Counted from the stretch's first letter, positions 1-8,391 are shown. The stretch: DNA of 47,897 nucleotides from Flavobacterium silvaticum (GCF_012911565.1 NZ_JAAMPU010000093.1:1-47897); one strand, 5' to 3'. Notes: generated from the sequence alone by a model not told the origin. Numbers and translations are program-made.

Positions 1-1
1 C

Positions 2-73
2 TGCGGGGAGAACTGCACCGAGGAGCAGCATGCCCAGAACCGCCGTTCGGAGTTCCTCATCGTGAAGAAATGA
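2..73 (+). CDS. C-terminal end of an OmpA-family protein (partial)
   Basis: The window opens inside a reading frame whose last 23 residues begin CGENCTEEQHAQNRRSEF and end in VKK before a TGA stop. The pattern C-G-x-x-C-T/S-E-E-x-H-x-x-N-R-R-x-E-F is typical of the last part of flavobacterial OmpA-like peptidoglycan-binding domains, where the N-R-R-x-E segment closes the fold. The protein would be an outer-membrane or lipoprotein anchor contacting peptidoglycan in the periplasm. Only the tail is visible, so upstream domains (PD40 repeats or a beta barrel) cannot be judged. Confidence 0.7.
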   Translation, partial: CGENCTEEQHAQNRRSEFLIVKK

Positions 74-94
74 CCCATACCATATCTTTGATAC

Positions 95-119
95 AAAAGC
101 CGGCATCCCCGGCTTTTTT
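95..119 (+). terminator. Intrinsic terminator after the OmpA-family gene
   Basis: A nine-base stem AAAAGCCGG (95-103) pairs with CCGGCTTTT (109-117) around a five-base loop, followed by more T. It lies about 20 bases after the stop codon. Confidence 0.85.
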
Positions 120-195
120 GTATTTATAGATTTAGGCGATTTAAACGAACAAATAAATTTTTATGGCTAATGTTGTATTTCTAAATAGATATCAA

Positions 196-546
196 ATGAA
201 ACACACGCTAATGCTTTTTCTGGGCTTGCTTATGGCAGTATCCGGATATGGACAAACCGCAAAGAATGCCAAAGCGGTCATTCAAACAACCATTTTTTGT
301 GACCATTGCAAACAATGCGAAACCTGCGGCAAGAATTTCCAGGATAAATTACTTGCTATAAAAGGAGTCAGAATGTATGAATTGGATGAAAAGAAAATGA
401 CACTCACCGTTTATTACAATAGCCAAAAGACAAATCTCGAAAATATTAAGAAGGTGATTAGCGATCTTGGTTATGATGCTGATGATGTAAAAGCAAATCC
501 TATTGCTTATGAAAATCTTGACGGCTGTTGCAAAAAGCCTGATTGA
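196..546 (+). CDS. Secreted heavy-metal-associated (HMA) domain protein
   Basis: A 116-residue protein. Starting at 196 rather than the in-frame ATG at 163 gives a clean signal peptide (MKHTLMLFLGLLMAVSGYGQ). After it comes one ferredoxin-like HMA fold. The metal loop is a cysteine-rich CDHCKQCETCG instead of a plain CxxC, followed by the usual strand-helix-strand pattern and a terminal G-Y-D-A-D motif. A second CC pair sits near the C terminus (DGCCKKPD). Such proteins bind Cu(I), Zn(II) or related soft metals in the periplasm. The metal cannot be told from sequence. It stands alone between a terminator and a gene-poor stretch, with no efflux pump beside it. Confidence 0.85.
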   Translation: MKHTLMLFLGLLMAVSGYGQTAKNAKAVIQTTIFCDHCKQCETCGKNFQDKLLAIKGVRMYELDEKKMTLTVYYNSQKTNLENIKKVISDLGYDADDVKANPIAYENLDGCCKKPD

Positions 547-1337
547 CTTTGCTGGATTGTTGCAGACAAAGCAAGAATGGAAATTGTAAAAATGGTTTGC
601 CCGCTCTTTTTTCTGTGATACATAACAGTTCAGATGTGAACGGACAGGACACATAAAATAAATTATGTCATCGCTGAAATTTCATCTTGGGTAAATCCAT
701 TCGTTTTACTAAGGATAATGGCAAAATGTTTTAGCATTGACCCTAAGAATAATCAGGAGTAAGTTTATAACGATTGCATTTATAATTGTCTATGCGATGA
801 TTTCTAAAGCCGTCCCATCTGAAGAAAAAATATTAAGGGGAAGAAGTAAAGAGCGGGAAATCCATAATTATAAATATGATAGTTCAGTATATCCTAATAA
901 GTAGGGGCAAGCTTTATGAAGTAAAAAAATTAAAGATGAACTCACAGAATTACAAGAATGTGAATAGCTGCCTTGACCGCGATAGATGACAAAAAGCAGC
1001 AGCATAAAATTCCCGTTTCCTAATTTTCTGTTTACAGAATTTTGTAAACGATACATCTGTAAACAATAATCCAATGTCCCAGACTTCTGGTCAGTACCCA
1101 TAAAAATAATACGGAATAAAAGTTCAGCTTACCCATCCATAGTATGTCTGCCATTTTCCCTAGTGAATCCCTATTGAATTTGCCTGCCACTTCCGCTTAG
1201 GAATATTCAGGATCTCAAGACGGTACGGAAAAAATATGTAAATGATCTTTGATCTAAAGTTGGACGAATCACGCGGAACTCCCACAGATGAAGGCAGAAT
1301 GGCCCAAAGCAACTACGCATAGCCATTGGTTCCAATA
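547..1337. other. Gene-poor stretch with possible gene remnants
   Basis: About 790 bases without a convincing gene. One plus-strand frame stays open to a TAG at 902-904 and contains a hydrophobic run followed by charged residues (FITIAFIIVYAMISKAVPSE, then EEKILRGRSKE), which resembles the start of a membrane or secreted protein. It has no good ATG start and no downstream continuation. The minus-strand 77-codon frame at 868-1101 has no recognisable features. The region may be a decayed gene. A perfect inverted repeat lies inside it (1029-1065). Confidence 0.45.
1029..1065. repeat. Perfect 10-bp inverted repeat in the gene-poor region
   Basis: TGTTTACAGA (1029-1038) is the exact reverse complement of TCTGTAAACA (1056-1065), with a 17-base spacer that contains another TGTAAAC-like half. 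It is not followed by a T run, so it is not an obvious terminator. Role unknown. Confidence 0.6.
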
Positions 1338-1364
1338 AAAAAGCCTCCTTAATCCGGAGGCTTT
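1338..1364 (-). terminator. Intrinsic terminator of the surface-lipoprotein operon
   Basis: Read on the minus strand, AAGCCTCC (plus 1356-1363) pairs with GGAGGCTT (plus 1341-1348) around a seven-base loop and is followed by T residues. It lies about 20 bases beyond the stop of the DUF5689-type lipoprotein gene. Confidence 0.85.
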
Positions 1365-1383
1365 CAATTTTGGGCAGATTCTT

Positions 1384-2814
1384 TTATGGAACAAGTTTGA
1401 CATCGTCAATCTCGACGTTCGTAGTAATTCCGGTATCGTCCTGGCCAGAATATTCAAAAATGAAATATCCATTACCGCTGAGCGTAGCCGGAATGATGTA
1501 ATCACCACTATTCGTAAACGATGTTGCATAGGTGTTTGAAGGTCCTACGGAATAAGCAAAATTGTTCGAAATATCCACCAATGTCGCCTGGGACATTATT
1601 CCACCAGGAGTATAATCTGTAGAATAATAAACCTTCATAGGATTGCCGTTATAATATCCGGTAAGGGTTTTGAACGAAAATTTATAGCCGGCAGTCATGG
1701 TTACCGGGAAAACCAGATATGACTTGTTTGAACCGCCTGAGCCGAAAGATGACATGAAAGCATACTTGTTACTGCTGAAAGTACGTATATCCCAATATCT
1801 TCCGCCTATTGCCGGATCGTTCACATATTTAGGGAAGTTGATCCCTGCATAGCTCGATGAAGTGGCATAGCTTTCAAAGTTCTCGTTGAAAGTTGCAGGA
1901 TATACAATGGCGTTCCCAACTTTTGGAGGAAATCCATCTACACGTGGTCCATTCAAATCAAAATCTGAAGTCGAACGGATAAGGAACTGGAAATCGCTCT
2001 GGTAACGTGTAAGCACACCGCGAATGGTACCACTGCCTTCCGGCACGGGTTGGTTGTAGAAAGAAGCGAAACTACTGAAACGGATATATTTTTGGCCTCC
2101 TGTCTGTGGAATCGTAGCGCTTTCGATAAGCTGGTTGGTTGCTCCGCCACCTGAATCTACGTCATACAAAGTACGGCCAAGAGACGAGTCTGAAAACTGG
2201 ACATTCTGGATATCGATAAGAAGCCCCTGGTATTGGTCTGCAAAAGCTGTAGCAAATGGTACCGGATGCACCAATTCAGCCTCAGATACTACGTCACAAC
2301 TTGGGAAAAGATATCTTTTCCATTCTGTGTCGTTGATACGGCCAATTTCAGCTGCAACGTTAGGATTTGGCTGATAAATGCCGCCAATGGAAAGGATTCC
2401 ATCAACCATAGCCGTGTATAGGCCTTCAAGCTTCACGTATATCTTTCTTCCCGGATAAAAACCTTCACCAAACGAAGTGGTCACATCGAGCGGAAGGCTG
2501 AAACCAATTGGGAGGCTGCCATCTGTCGGCTTGGTCTGAAGATAAACCACTTTGTAAAAGTTACCTTTTTCGTCGTTTGAAGTGACATAACCTTCAATGA
2601 TGTCGTTGGTAGTAGTGGTGTATCGTGTAGGAACAGTTGCATTGGCACCGCGGGCCAGCACTTCACTTTTAAGTGCAGCTACTGTTTTGTTGGCGGTGAG
2701 TCCCGGATCAACGCAATCCAGGTTTGGGTTGGAATACTCGTCACTGTTGACGCAGCTTGTTGCCAGGCCAAGCGACAATAGTAAAATCCCTATTTTGAAT
2801 ATATTCGATTTCAT
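1384..2814 (-). CDS. DUF5689-type lipoprotein with C-terminal choice-of-anchor J-like domain
   Basis: A 476-residue predicted lipoprotein: signal peptide ending in LGLATSC, so Cys21 should be lipidated. Residues about 50-290 match the DUF5689 pattern, with an OB-fold-like stretch (DIIEGYVTSNDEKGNFYK) and later RGVLTRYQSDFQFLIRS, a form also seen in nucleic-acid-binding OB domains. Residues about 305-476 form a jelly-roll (NENFESYA, YWDIRTF, NVEIDDVKLV) of the choice-of-anchor J kind. It is the last gene of a three-gene minus-strand operon, 10 bases after a second anchor-J lipoprotein and downstream of a TonB-dependent receptor. It probably sits on the outer surface as an accessory ligand-binding subunit. 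The ligand is unknown; the OB-like fold and the neighbouring nuclease hint at nucleic acid. Confidence 0.8.
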   Translation of the reverse strand: MKSNIFKIGILLLSLGLATSCVNSDEYSNPNLDCVDPGLTANKTVAALKSEVLARGANATVPTRYTTTTNDIIEGYVTSNDEKGNFYKVVYLQTKPTDGSLPIGFSLPLDVTTSFGEGFYPGRKIYVKLEGLYTAMVDGILSIGGIYQPNPNVAAEIGRINDTEWKRYLFPSCDVVSEAELVHPVPFATAFADQYQGLLIDIQNVQFSDSSLGRTLYDVDSGGGATNQLIESATIPQTGGQKYIRFSSFASFYNQPVPEGSGTIRGVLTRYQSDFQFLIRSTSDFDLNGPRVDGFPPKVGNAIVYPATFNENFESYATSSSYAGINFPKYVNDPAIGGRYWDIRTFSSNKYAFMSSFGSGGSNKSYLVFPVTMTAGYKFSFKTLTGYYNGNPMKVYYSTDYTPGGIMSQATLVDISNNFAYSVGPSNTYATSFTNSGDYIIPATLSGNGYFIFEYSGQDDTGITTNVEIDDVKLVP

Positions 2815-2824
2815 AATTAATTTT

Positions 2825-3463
2825 TTAGTAGTAAACTCTTACATTATCCAGTTGGTAACTTCCGTCAAGCAAGGTTGTCGAAGTACCTTCGCCTGATACC
2901 TTAAATGCGATGTAGATAGTACCGGTATAGGAAGAAAGATCGATAACGCCTGAATCCTGAAACTCAAAATACGTAGCGCTGGTTCCGGGAATACTTGCCG
3001 ATAATGGCTGCCAATTGGCGCCTTCTACGTCAGTGCCATTGTAGTTTGTAGAGATAAGTACCTGAAGCGAATTGGCCGCATTTACCACATAACTTTGTGA
3101 AACGTCAAAATCAAATTTTTCTCCTTCGTGAAGGTCCATGTTTATCGGAGGTGTAATAAGCCAGCCAATATTTACGGCATCTCCAGATTGATAACTGCTG
3201 AATTCAGCATAACTATTACCGGAATAATATTGGTTGCGCCATTTAGCAGAACCAGTCTGTGCATAATTTCTCCAACCTGCCTGTTCCAACAGGTCGTCAT
3301 TTTCGGCGAGGATGTCGTTGTCATATAAACCGACTTCAAAATCAGTTCCCACAACAGTAGGTGTGTATGGGGAAAGTACCGTGTCCTCGTCACCGACGCA
3401 GCTTGAAAGTACAAGCGTCAATGCGAAAGCAAATCCAAAAAGGTTAAACAATTTCATTTTCAT
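2825..3463 (-). CDS. Choice-of-anchor J-like surface lipoprotein
   Basis: A 212-residue protein with a lipoprotein signal peptide (FALTLVLSSC, Cys22) followed by an acidic linker. The rest is one beta-sandwich: GWRNYAQTGSAKW, then GDAVNIGWLITPPINM, then TYFEFQDSGVIDLSSYTG and IYIAFKVSG, ending in YQLDNVRVYY. This is the standard strand order of choice-of-anchor J domains, which resemble carbohydrate-binding or adhesin modules. It begins five bases after the receptor gene ends and is followed 10 bases later by the DUF5689 lipoprotein, so the three are almost certainly co-transcribed. Exact ligand unknown. Confidence 0.8.
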   Translation of the reverse strand: MKMKLFNLFGFAFALTLVLSSCVGDEDTVLSPYTPTVVGTDFEVGLYDNDILAENDDLLEQAGWRNYAQTGSAKWRNQYYSGNSYAEFSSYQSGDAVNIGWLITPPINMDLHEGEKFDFDVSQSYVVNAANSLQVLISTNYNGTDVEGANWQPLSASIPGTSATYFEFQDSGVIDLSSYTGTIYIAFKVSGEGTSTTLLDGSYQLDNVRVYY

Positions 3464-3468
3464 AGCTA

Positions 3469-6291
3469 TTAAAATTGGATATACAAGTTAACGAAATAAG
3501 TTCTGCCGTATCCGTAGAAGTATTTAGGGCCAAAAACAGGAGTGCCACTGCTTGCGTCCTGATCCAGTTCGCGGTAATTGGCGTTACGCGCCTGTTCGAA
3601 TCCGCCTGTTTTATATGTTTCGTCCAACAGGTTGTTGATGCTGGCAAAGAAGCCGAAAGTCTTGTTGTCGATTCTCCAGGATTTTCCACCAGTGAGGTTG
3701 ACAAGGAAGAAGTTGTCGAATTTTTCCTGGTGCAGCAACTGACGCGCACGGTCATCATTTATATTGATGAACGAATTACCTGTTGCCGGGTCGCGGAAGA
3801 AACTTTGCGTCCTTAGAAGCGGGGAAACATCAAGGTAGTTGTCTCCCAAATAGTTTCCGTTGGCACCAATCCACCAGAAGTGCGGATCGCGGTATTCGAT
3901 ACCAATGGAGTAGGCTTGTTGCGGAGAGCCCGGCAATCTGTAATCTTTCATATTTGCCTCTCCGTAAGCAATAAGCGGATTAGGGTTATCAGGTGTTGCT
4001 GCAGCATCCTGGTTCAGATAGACAAGCGGATTGTTGTCATAGGTGTACTGTCCGTATGCGGCGCTACCGAGAATTTTTATAGTAGGTGTGATTTGGTATT
4101 CCAAACCAAGTTCACCGCCCATGTATTTTTTGTCAAGGTGGGTCACCGTTTCAGCTACGAATGCATCGGCATCAGATCCTTCTCCCTCCAGAACTCCTTC
4201 TGCAAAGAAGAAGGATGTTTCTGTAGCATCTTTGATTTTTGAGAAATATCCGGTCAGTCTCGCCTTGAATTTTGGCGTACGCACCACATAACTCGCATCG
4301 GTACTAAGGATTCTTTCATCAATGGCATCTTCCATGATAAAGTTGTTCAGACGTGCATTAGGGAAAACATTTCTCATGGTTGGCGCCTTGGTCATGTACA
4401 GACCGTTGAACACAAGGTAATTCTGACCTGTGATTTTGTAGGTCAAGCCACCTTTGAATCCGAAATTCTCAAATACGACAGACTTTCCTTTTCCATACGA
4501 ATCAGTGGGATAATAACCGTTGCGGTACAATCCTTCACGTTGGTATTCCGTGCGAGTGAACGTCTGTGACAGATAAAAATCGAATTTTTTGTAAGCGAAT
4601 TTGAATTGGGTGAACGCATCGGCAACATTGGCCATAAGGTTGTAGTTATAACCAAAAGTATCACCTTCACGTACAGTTCTGTTCGGGTTGTTCAAATCTG
4701 ATTGTTCCTGGTCGCCTGTTCCGAACGGATCGATATCCTTGTAATATCCGCCACCCAACAAATCAAGCAGGTTCTGGAAGTTGTGAGATTTCAATTTGCG
4801 GAAAGAGGCTCCGGCATTCAAACCTACGTTTTCAGACAATTGGGAAGTCAGGATGGTGTTTGCAGTCCATTGTTTGTCATCGGTGCGGTCTTCATAAAGC
4901 ACATATACCGAATTGCCGTCCTCAGTTGTCTGGTTGGCATTGTACATAAAGTTCCAGTCAATCTGGCGATTGTTCAGAAACGTGGCGTTTTGTGCATAAC
5001 CTGGTTCAACAACGCCGGTTGCAGGGTTTAGGCCTGTCGTGTACGGATATTGGTCGCCCACAAAAACTCCATTCAAGTAAGTCGATGTGAAATAACTCGG
5101 AAGGTTTCTGTAATAAGTAGGATCCGGGTTGCGTGCATCCTGGTAATCCAGACGACTGTTTCCTACAGTACCTGACTGGTACGTTACGTTTGTCTGCAAG
5201 CTGGTCAGTTCATTGAATTTCCAGTAGTGGGAAAGCATTAAGATAGGCTCAGCTACATCTTTGTCGCGTGAGTTGCGTTTTTTGCCGTTCTGCCAACCCC
5301 AATAGGAGTTATATTTTTCGCCGGCTATAGCGGTTACTTCATCTGTATTCGGAGAGTTCTTTCCGCGACTGTTCTGTGCGTAGATACTTGTGAAGTTCAG
5401 GGAATGATGGTCATTGAAACGTTTCTCGACACTTGCAAAAAGTGAATTTGCACTGTAATCGGTACCTTCAAAATAACCTTCCTGTGCCCAACGGCGTGAA
5501 GCGGAAACTACATAAGCCCAACCGTCTTTTGTCATTCCGGAGGCATGTGTACCCATTGCTCTCCAGCTGTAGTTCGTATTCGTTCCTGAAAAAGAGACAC
5601 GTGTCCCGGGACGGAAAATAGAAGCGCGGGTATTTATTTCCTGAGTTCCCAGTATGCTGCCGAACGTATAATCGGACGGAGCAGAACCCATGGTGAATTC
5701 CTGGTTACGTGTAGCGTCGTTCAAACCACCCCAGTTGCTCCATTGCGGGCGACCGTCATACAGTTTGTTCATCACGACACCGTTGATCATGGTTGTTCCA
5801 TACTCATTGTCGTATCCGCGGATGCGAAAACGAGCCTGTCCCCAGTTAAAGGCAGCTGCCTGCTGGAATACATCGCGTGTGGCCTGTAAAAGCCCGGCTG
5901 TGTTGTCTGACCCGGAATTGTCATCGCCCAAATCATTTTCCGTGATTGTGATCAGGGAAAGCTGTTGTTCAGATGTAATATCTTCCTCCATTACAAGAGT
6001 TCCCAAATCAAGTACTTTACCCGATTCCACTTTTACCGGAAGGACCTGGTCTTTGTAACCGGTACTCCTGACGCGTACGATCTGGTCGCCGGGACCTACG
6101 TCCGGGATGTTGAACGTTCCCGAGATGTCAGTCAGTTGGGAAAGGTTGGTGTTGAAAACCGATACTTCTACGTTCTGTAACGGCTTTTGATTTTTTGCAT
6201 CGACTATCTTACCGGAAATCTTACCCGGAGCCTGTGCAAATGTGATAAGCGCCTGGAGTGTGAACAACGCGCAAATGACAAGTTTTTTCAT
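3469..6291 (-). CDS. TonB-dependent outer-membrane receptor with carboxypeptidase-like N-terminal domain
   Basis: A 940-residue outer-membrane receptor. Translation most likely starts at 6291, where MKKLVICALFTLQALITFAQ is a good signal peptide; an upstream ATG at 6363 would put 24 unlikely residues before it. Residues about 25-110 are a carboxypeptidase regulatory-like (CarboxypepD_reg) domain (GKISGKIVDAKNQKPLQNVE). A plug follows (RFRIRGYDNEYGTTMINGV), then a long beta barrel ending in F (YFVNLYIQF). No SusD homologue is adjacent. Instead two lipoproteins follow in the same operon and a secreted EEP-family enzyme is divergent. It should import a ligand using TonB energy; the substrate cannot be named. 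Confidence 0.88.
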   Translation of the reverse strand: MKKLVICALFTLQALITFAQAPGKISGKIVDAKNQKPLQNVEVSVFNTNLSQLTDISGTFNIPDVGPGDQIVRVRSTGYKDQVLPVKVESGKVLDLGTLVMEEDITSEQQLSLITITENDLGDDNSGSDNTAGLLQATRDVFQQAAAFNWGQARFRIRGYDNEYGTTMINGVVMNKLYDGRPQWSNWGGLNDATRNQEFTMGSAPSDYTFGSILGTQEINTRASIFRPGTRVSFSGTNTNYSWRAMGTHASGMTKDGWAYVVSASRRWAQEGYFEGTDYSANSLFASVEKRFNDHHSLNFTSIYAQNSRGKNSPNTDEVTAIAGEKYNSYWGWQNGKKRNSRDKDVAEPILMLSHYWKFNELTSLQTNVTYQSGTVGNSRLDYQDARNPDPTYYRNLPSYFTSTYLNGVFVGDQYPYTTGLNPATGVVEPGYAQNATFLNNRQIDWNFMYNANQTTEDGNSVYVLYEDRTDDKQWTANTILTSQLSENVGLNAGASFRKLKSHNFQNLLDLLGGGYYKDIDPFGTGDQEQSDLNNPNRTVREGDTFGYNYNLMANVADAFTQFKFAYKKFDFYLSQTFTRTEYQREGLYRNGYYPTDSYGKGKSVVFENFGFKGGLTYKITGQNYLVFNGLYMTKAPTMRNVFPNARLNNFIMEDAIDERILSTDASYVVRTPKFKARLTGYFSKIKDATETSFFFAEGVLEGEGSDADAFVAETVTHLDKKYMGGELGLEYQITPTIKILGSAAYGQYTYDNNPLVYLNQDAAATPDNPNPLIAYGEANMKDYRLPGSPQQAYSIGIEYRDPHFWWIGANGNYLGDNYLDVSPLLRTQSFFRDPATGNSFININDDRARQLLHQEKFDNFFLVNLTGGKSWRIDNKTFGFFASINNLLDETYKTGGFEQARNANYRELDQDASSGTPVFGPKYFYGYGRTYFVNLYIQF

Positions 6292-6344
6292 AAATGGGTT
6301 TAAATTAATTCGTTGCCAGAGTCTTAATAAAAACTTAAAGCGGG

Positions 6345-6352
6345 CAAATGTA
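6345..6352 (-). promoter_or_regulatory. -7 box of the receptor/lipoprotein operon
   Basis: Minus-strand TACATTTG matches the Bacteroidota TAnnTTTG box 54 bases before the chosen receptor start. I find no clear TTG at the expected -33 spacing, so the call rests on the -7 box alone. Placing transcription start here also argues against the upstream ATG at 6363. Confidence 0.5.
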
Positions 6353-6372
6353 CTGCAAAACATATAAATATT

Positions 6373-6380
6373 TACTTTTG
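6373..6380 (+). promoter_or_regulatory. -7 box of the EEP-family nuclease gene
   Basis: Plus-strand TACTTTTG matches TAnnTTTG 48 bases upstream of the ATG. It sits back to back with the receptor-operon box (6345-6352), so the two transcription units share a divergent promoter region of about 40 bases and could be co-regulated. Confidence 0.5.
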
Positions 6381-6427
6381 GCCCGAAGTTTAGCTAAAAC
6401 TTCATCTAAAAATAACATTGAACAATT

Positions 6428-7528
6428 ATGAAAATTAAGTTCCATTTGACGGTTGTAATTGCTTTATTCGCAACGTTTCAGTCGTTTTCACAAAAGCAAT
6501 ATAAAGTTTATACCGTTGCTTTTTACAATCTAGAAAATCTGTTCGACACCATCAACCAACCGAATAATGATGAAGAATATTTGCCGTCGCGGGGTTGGAC
6601 CAGTAAAAAGTATCATAAAAAACTCGACAATCTGGGGCGCGTCATTCCTCAAATCGGGACGAATGACCAACAAAAAGAATCTCCGGTAATCGTAGGGTGT
6701 GCCGAAGTCGAGAACAAAGGCGTGCTTGAAGACCTTGTCAAAAATTACCAGATGATTGGAAAAGATTATGGCGTAATTGAATTTCCGTCGCCCGACAAAC
6801 GCGGAATAGACGTAGGATTTTTGTATCAGAAGAAACATTTCAAACCAACGAGTTACATCAATATCCCGCTTTTGATCAATAACGACATGAGCGACTACAA
6901 AGCCAAGACGGAATCTGAAGATAAAAGCGACGATCCGTCCGAAGTCACCGTTTCTACAGTTGACAAACGTGTCTACACGCGTGACCAGTTGCTTGTTACG
7001 GGCTTGCTCGATGGAGAAGAAATTCATGTTATCGTAAACCACTGGCCGTCCCGTTCCGGCGGTGAAAAAAAATCGAGTCCATACCGTGAAGCTGCCGGCC
7101 GTTTGAACCGTAAAATCATGGATTCTTTGTTCAAGATCAATCCGAAAGCCAAGATCATTACTATGGGCGATTTGAACGACGGACCTTACAACAAGAGCGT
7201 CAAGCAGGGAATCGGAGCCAAGTTAAAGAAGGACGATTTGAAGCAAGGTGATATTTACAACCCGTTCGAGCAGATGCAGAAAAACGGGGAAGCCACTTTG
7301 TTCTACCGTGATTCAGGTGATATTTTTGACCAGATCATGGTTTCGGAAGGATTGTGCAACGCCGATTCGGATAAATTGCATTATTGGAAAGCAGGTATCT
7401 TCAACAAATCATTCCTTATCCAGACCTCAGGACAATATAAAGGTTATCCGCTTAGGAATTCAACTGCCGAACCGGGTTTTAGTGACCACTTCCCGGTTTA
7501 TGTGTATCTGATCAAGGAGGTGAAATAA
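6428..7528 (+). CDS. Secreted endonuclease/exonuclease/phosphatase (EEP) family protein
   Basis: A 366-residue protein with a signal peptide ending at FQSFSQ, so exported. All EEP-superfamily catalytic motifs are present: FYNLENLFD with Asn34, CAEVEN with the metal-binding Glu93, NHWPSR with His205, GDLND with Asp248 and Asn250, and the terminal SDHFP with Asp353 and His354. Family members are Mg-dependent phosphodiesterases such as DNase I, exonuclease III or lipid and inositol phosphatases. Sequence alone does not fix the substrate. It is divergent from a TonB receptor operon whose last gene carries an OB-like DUF5689 domain, which fits a role in breaking down extracellular nucleic acid or phosphodiesters. 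Confidence 0.85.
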   Translation: MKIKFHLTVVIALFATFQSFSQKQYKVYTVAFYNLENLFDTINQPNNDEEYLPSRGWTSKKYHKKLDNLGRVIPQIGTNDQQKESPVIVGCAEVENKGVLEDLVKNYQMIGKDYGVIEFPSPDKRGIDVGFLYQKKHFKPTSYINIPLLINNDMSDYKAKTESEDKSDDPSEVTVSTVDKRVYTRDQLLVTGLLDGEEIHVIVNHWPSRSGGEKKSSPYREAAGRLNRKIMDSLFKINPKAKIITMGDLNDGPYNKSVKQGIGAKLKKDDLKQGDIYNPFEQMQKNGEATLFYRDSGDIFDQIMVSEGLCNADSDKLHYWKAGIFNKSFLIQTSGQYKGYPLRNSTAEPGFSDHFPVYVYLIKEVK

Positions 7529-7705
7529 GTAACAATTAACAGGTAACAGTTAACGGTTATTAGAAGTCAGATTGCTCCTTCGTTGAAATGAAAACCATTT
7601 TCGACGAAGGAGAATCTCTTCATATACCAAACCCTATTTTCCCTACCTTTATAATCCACGGTTCAGCAAAACTGTTAACCGTTATCTGTTAAACGTTAAC
7701 CTGTA
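7529..7705. repeat. Heptamer-word array pair with nested hairpin (locus A)
   Basis: Directly after the upstream stop come heptamers GTAACAA, TTAACAG, GTAACAG, TTAACGG, TTATTAG (7529-7563). Directly before the next start come ACTGTTA, ACCGTTA, TCTGTTA, AACGTTA, ACCTGTA (7671-7705). The second set is close to the reverse complement of the first. Between them is a separate hairpin: CTCCTTCGT near 7576 pairs with ACGAAGGAG near 7604, extended inward by GAAATG and CATTTTC. The whole gap is therefore one nested, interrupted palindrome. Confidence 0.8.
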
Positions 7706-7708
7706 ATT

Positions 7709-8242
7709 ATGCCTGTCACACCACCTTTCAACCTCAATAAATGGATTTCAGAAAACCGGCACTTGTTAAAACCGCCGGTCGGGAACAAAAACATCTATCC
7801 GCTGAGCCAGGATTACATTGTCATGGTCGTCGCGGGTCCGAACGCCCGTAAAGACTATCATTACAACGAAACCGAAGAGTTTTTCTACCAGCTCGAAGGT
7901 TCGATAAAAGTCTTTATCCAGGACGAAGGCGAAAAACGCGAATTCGAGCTCAATGCCGGAGATATGTACCTGCATCCGGCAAAAACACCGCATTCACCGG
8001 TGCGTTCCGAAAATTCAATCGGGCTTGTCGTGGAGCGTGTCCGTGCAGGAAAAGGGTTTACTGACGGACTGCTTTGGTTTTGTGAAAACTGCAACCATAA
8101 ACTTTACGATATCTATTTCGAATTGCACGACATCGAAAAGGATTTTTTGCCGCATTACCAGCACTTTTATAATTCGGAAGAACTTCGCACCTGTGACAAC
8201 TGCGGAACAGTGATGGAGTCAGATCCTAAATATATGAAGTAG
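7709..8242 (+). CDS. nbaC: 3-hydroxyanthranilate 3,4-dioxygenase
   Basis: A 177-residue cupin enzyme that opens the ring of 3-hydroxyanthranilate to 2-amino-3-carboxymuconate semialdehyde in the kynurenine pathway, in the cytoplasm. Key residues fall at the numbers known for the bacterial family: iron ligands His51, Glu57 and His95, substrate-binding Arg47 and Arg99, and Glu109. A C-terminal rubredoxin-like metal site uses Cys125, Cys128, Cys162 and Cys165. Length is normal for bacterial HAO. It is followed, after an intergenic repeat element, by an aldehyde dehydrogenase that could act in the same or a neighbouring catabolic route. Other kynurenine-pathway genes are not in the window. Confidence 0.95.
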   Translation: MPVTPPFNLNKWISENRHLLKPPVGNKNIYPLSQDYIVMVVAGPNARKDYHYNETEEFFYQLEGSIKVFIQDEGEKREFELNAGDMYLHPAKTPHSPVRSENSIGLVVERVRAGKGFTDGLLWFCENCNHKLYDIYFELHDIEKDFLPHYQHFYNSEELRTCDNCGTVMESDPKYMK

Positions 8243-8245
8243 CAA

Positions 8246-8391
8246 GATCCCGCTGCCCGCTTTTAGCTTTACCTCACCACCACGATTTTGCCGTGGCTCA
8301 GGCGAGCTTCTGGTAGTCGCTGCCTGAGCCACGCAAAATCAGCGGCGCTATCGGCAAAGGCTAACCGCTCGCATCGGGGCTAGGTTCCAAC
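8246..8391. repeat. Composite intergenic inverted-repeat element
   Basis: A GC-richer block than its surroundings. Its core is a stem of about 19 base pairs: 8284-8303 (GATTTTGC then CGTGGCTCAGGC) pairs with 8322-8340 (GCCTGAGCCACG then CAAAATC), with one unpaired base and an 18-base loop. Outer ends are GATCCCGCTGCCCGC (8246-8260) and CCGCTCGCATCGGGGCTAG. From memory, flavobacterial intergenic regions often carry repeats with CTAGCCCCGAT at one end and AGCGGGA at the other, in that orientation on the minus strand here. That resemblance was not checked. Confidence 0.65.

Noticed and set aside
868..1101. Minus-strand 77-codon frame
   Set aside because: No signal, domain or promoter, and odd composition; not supported as a gene.
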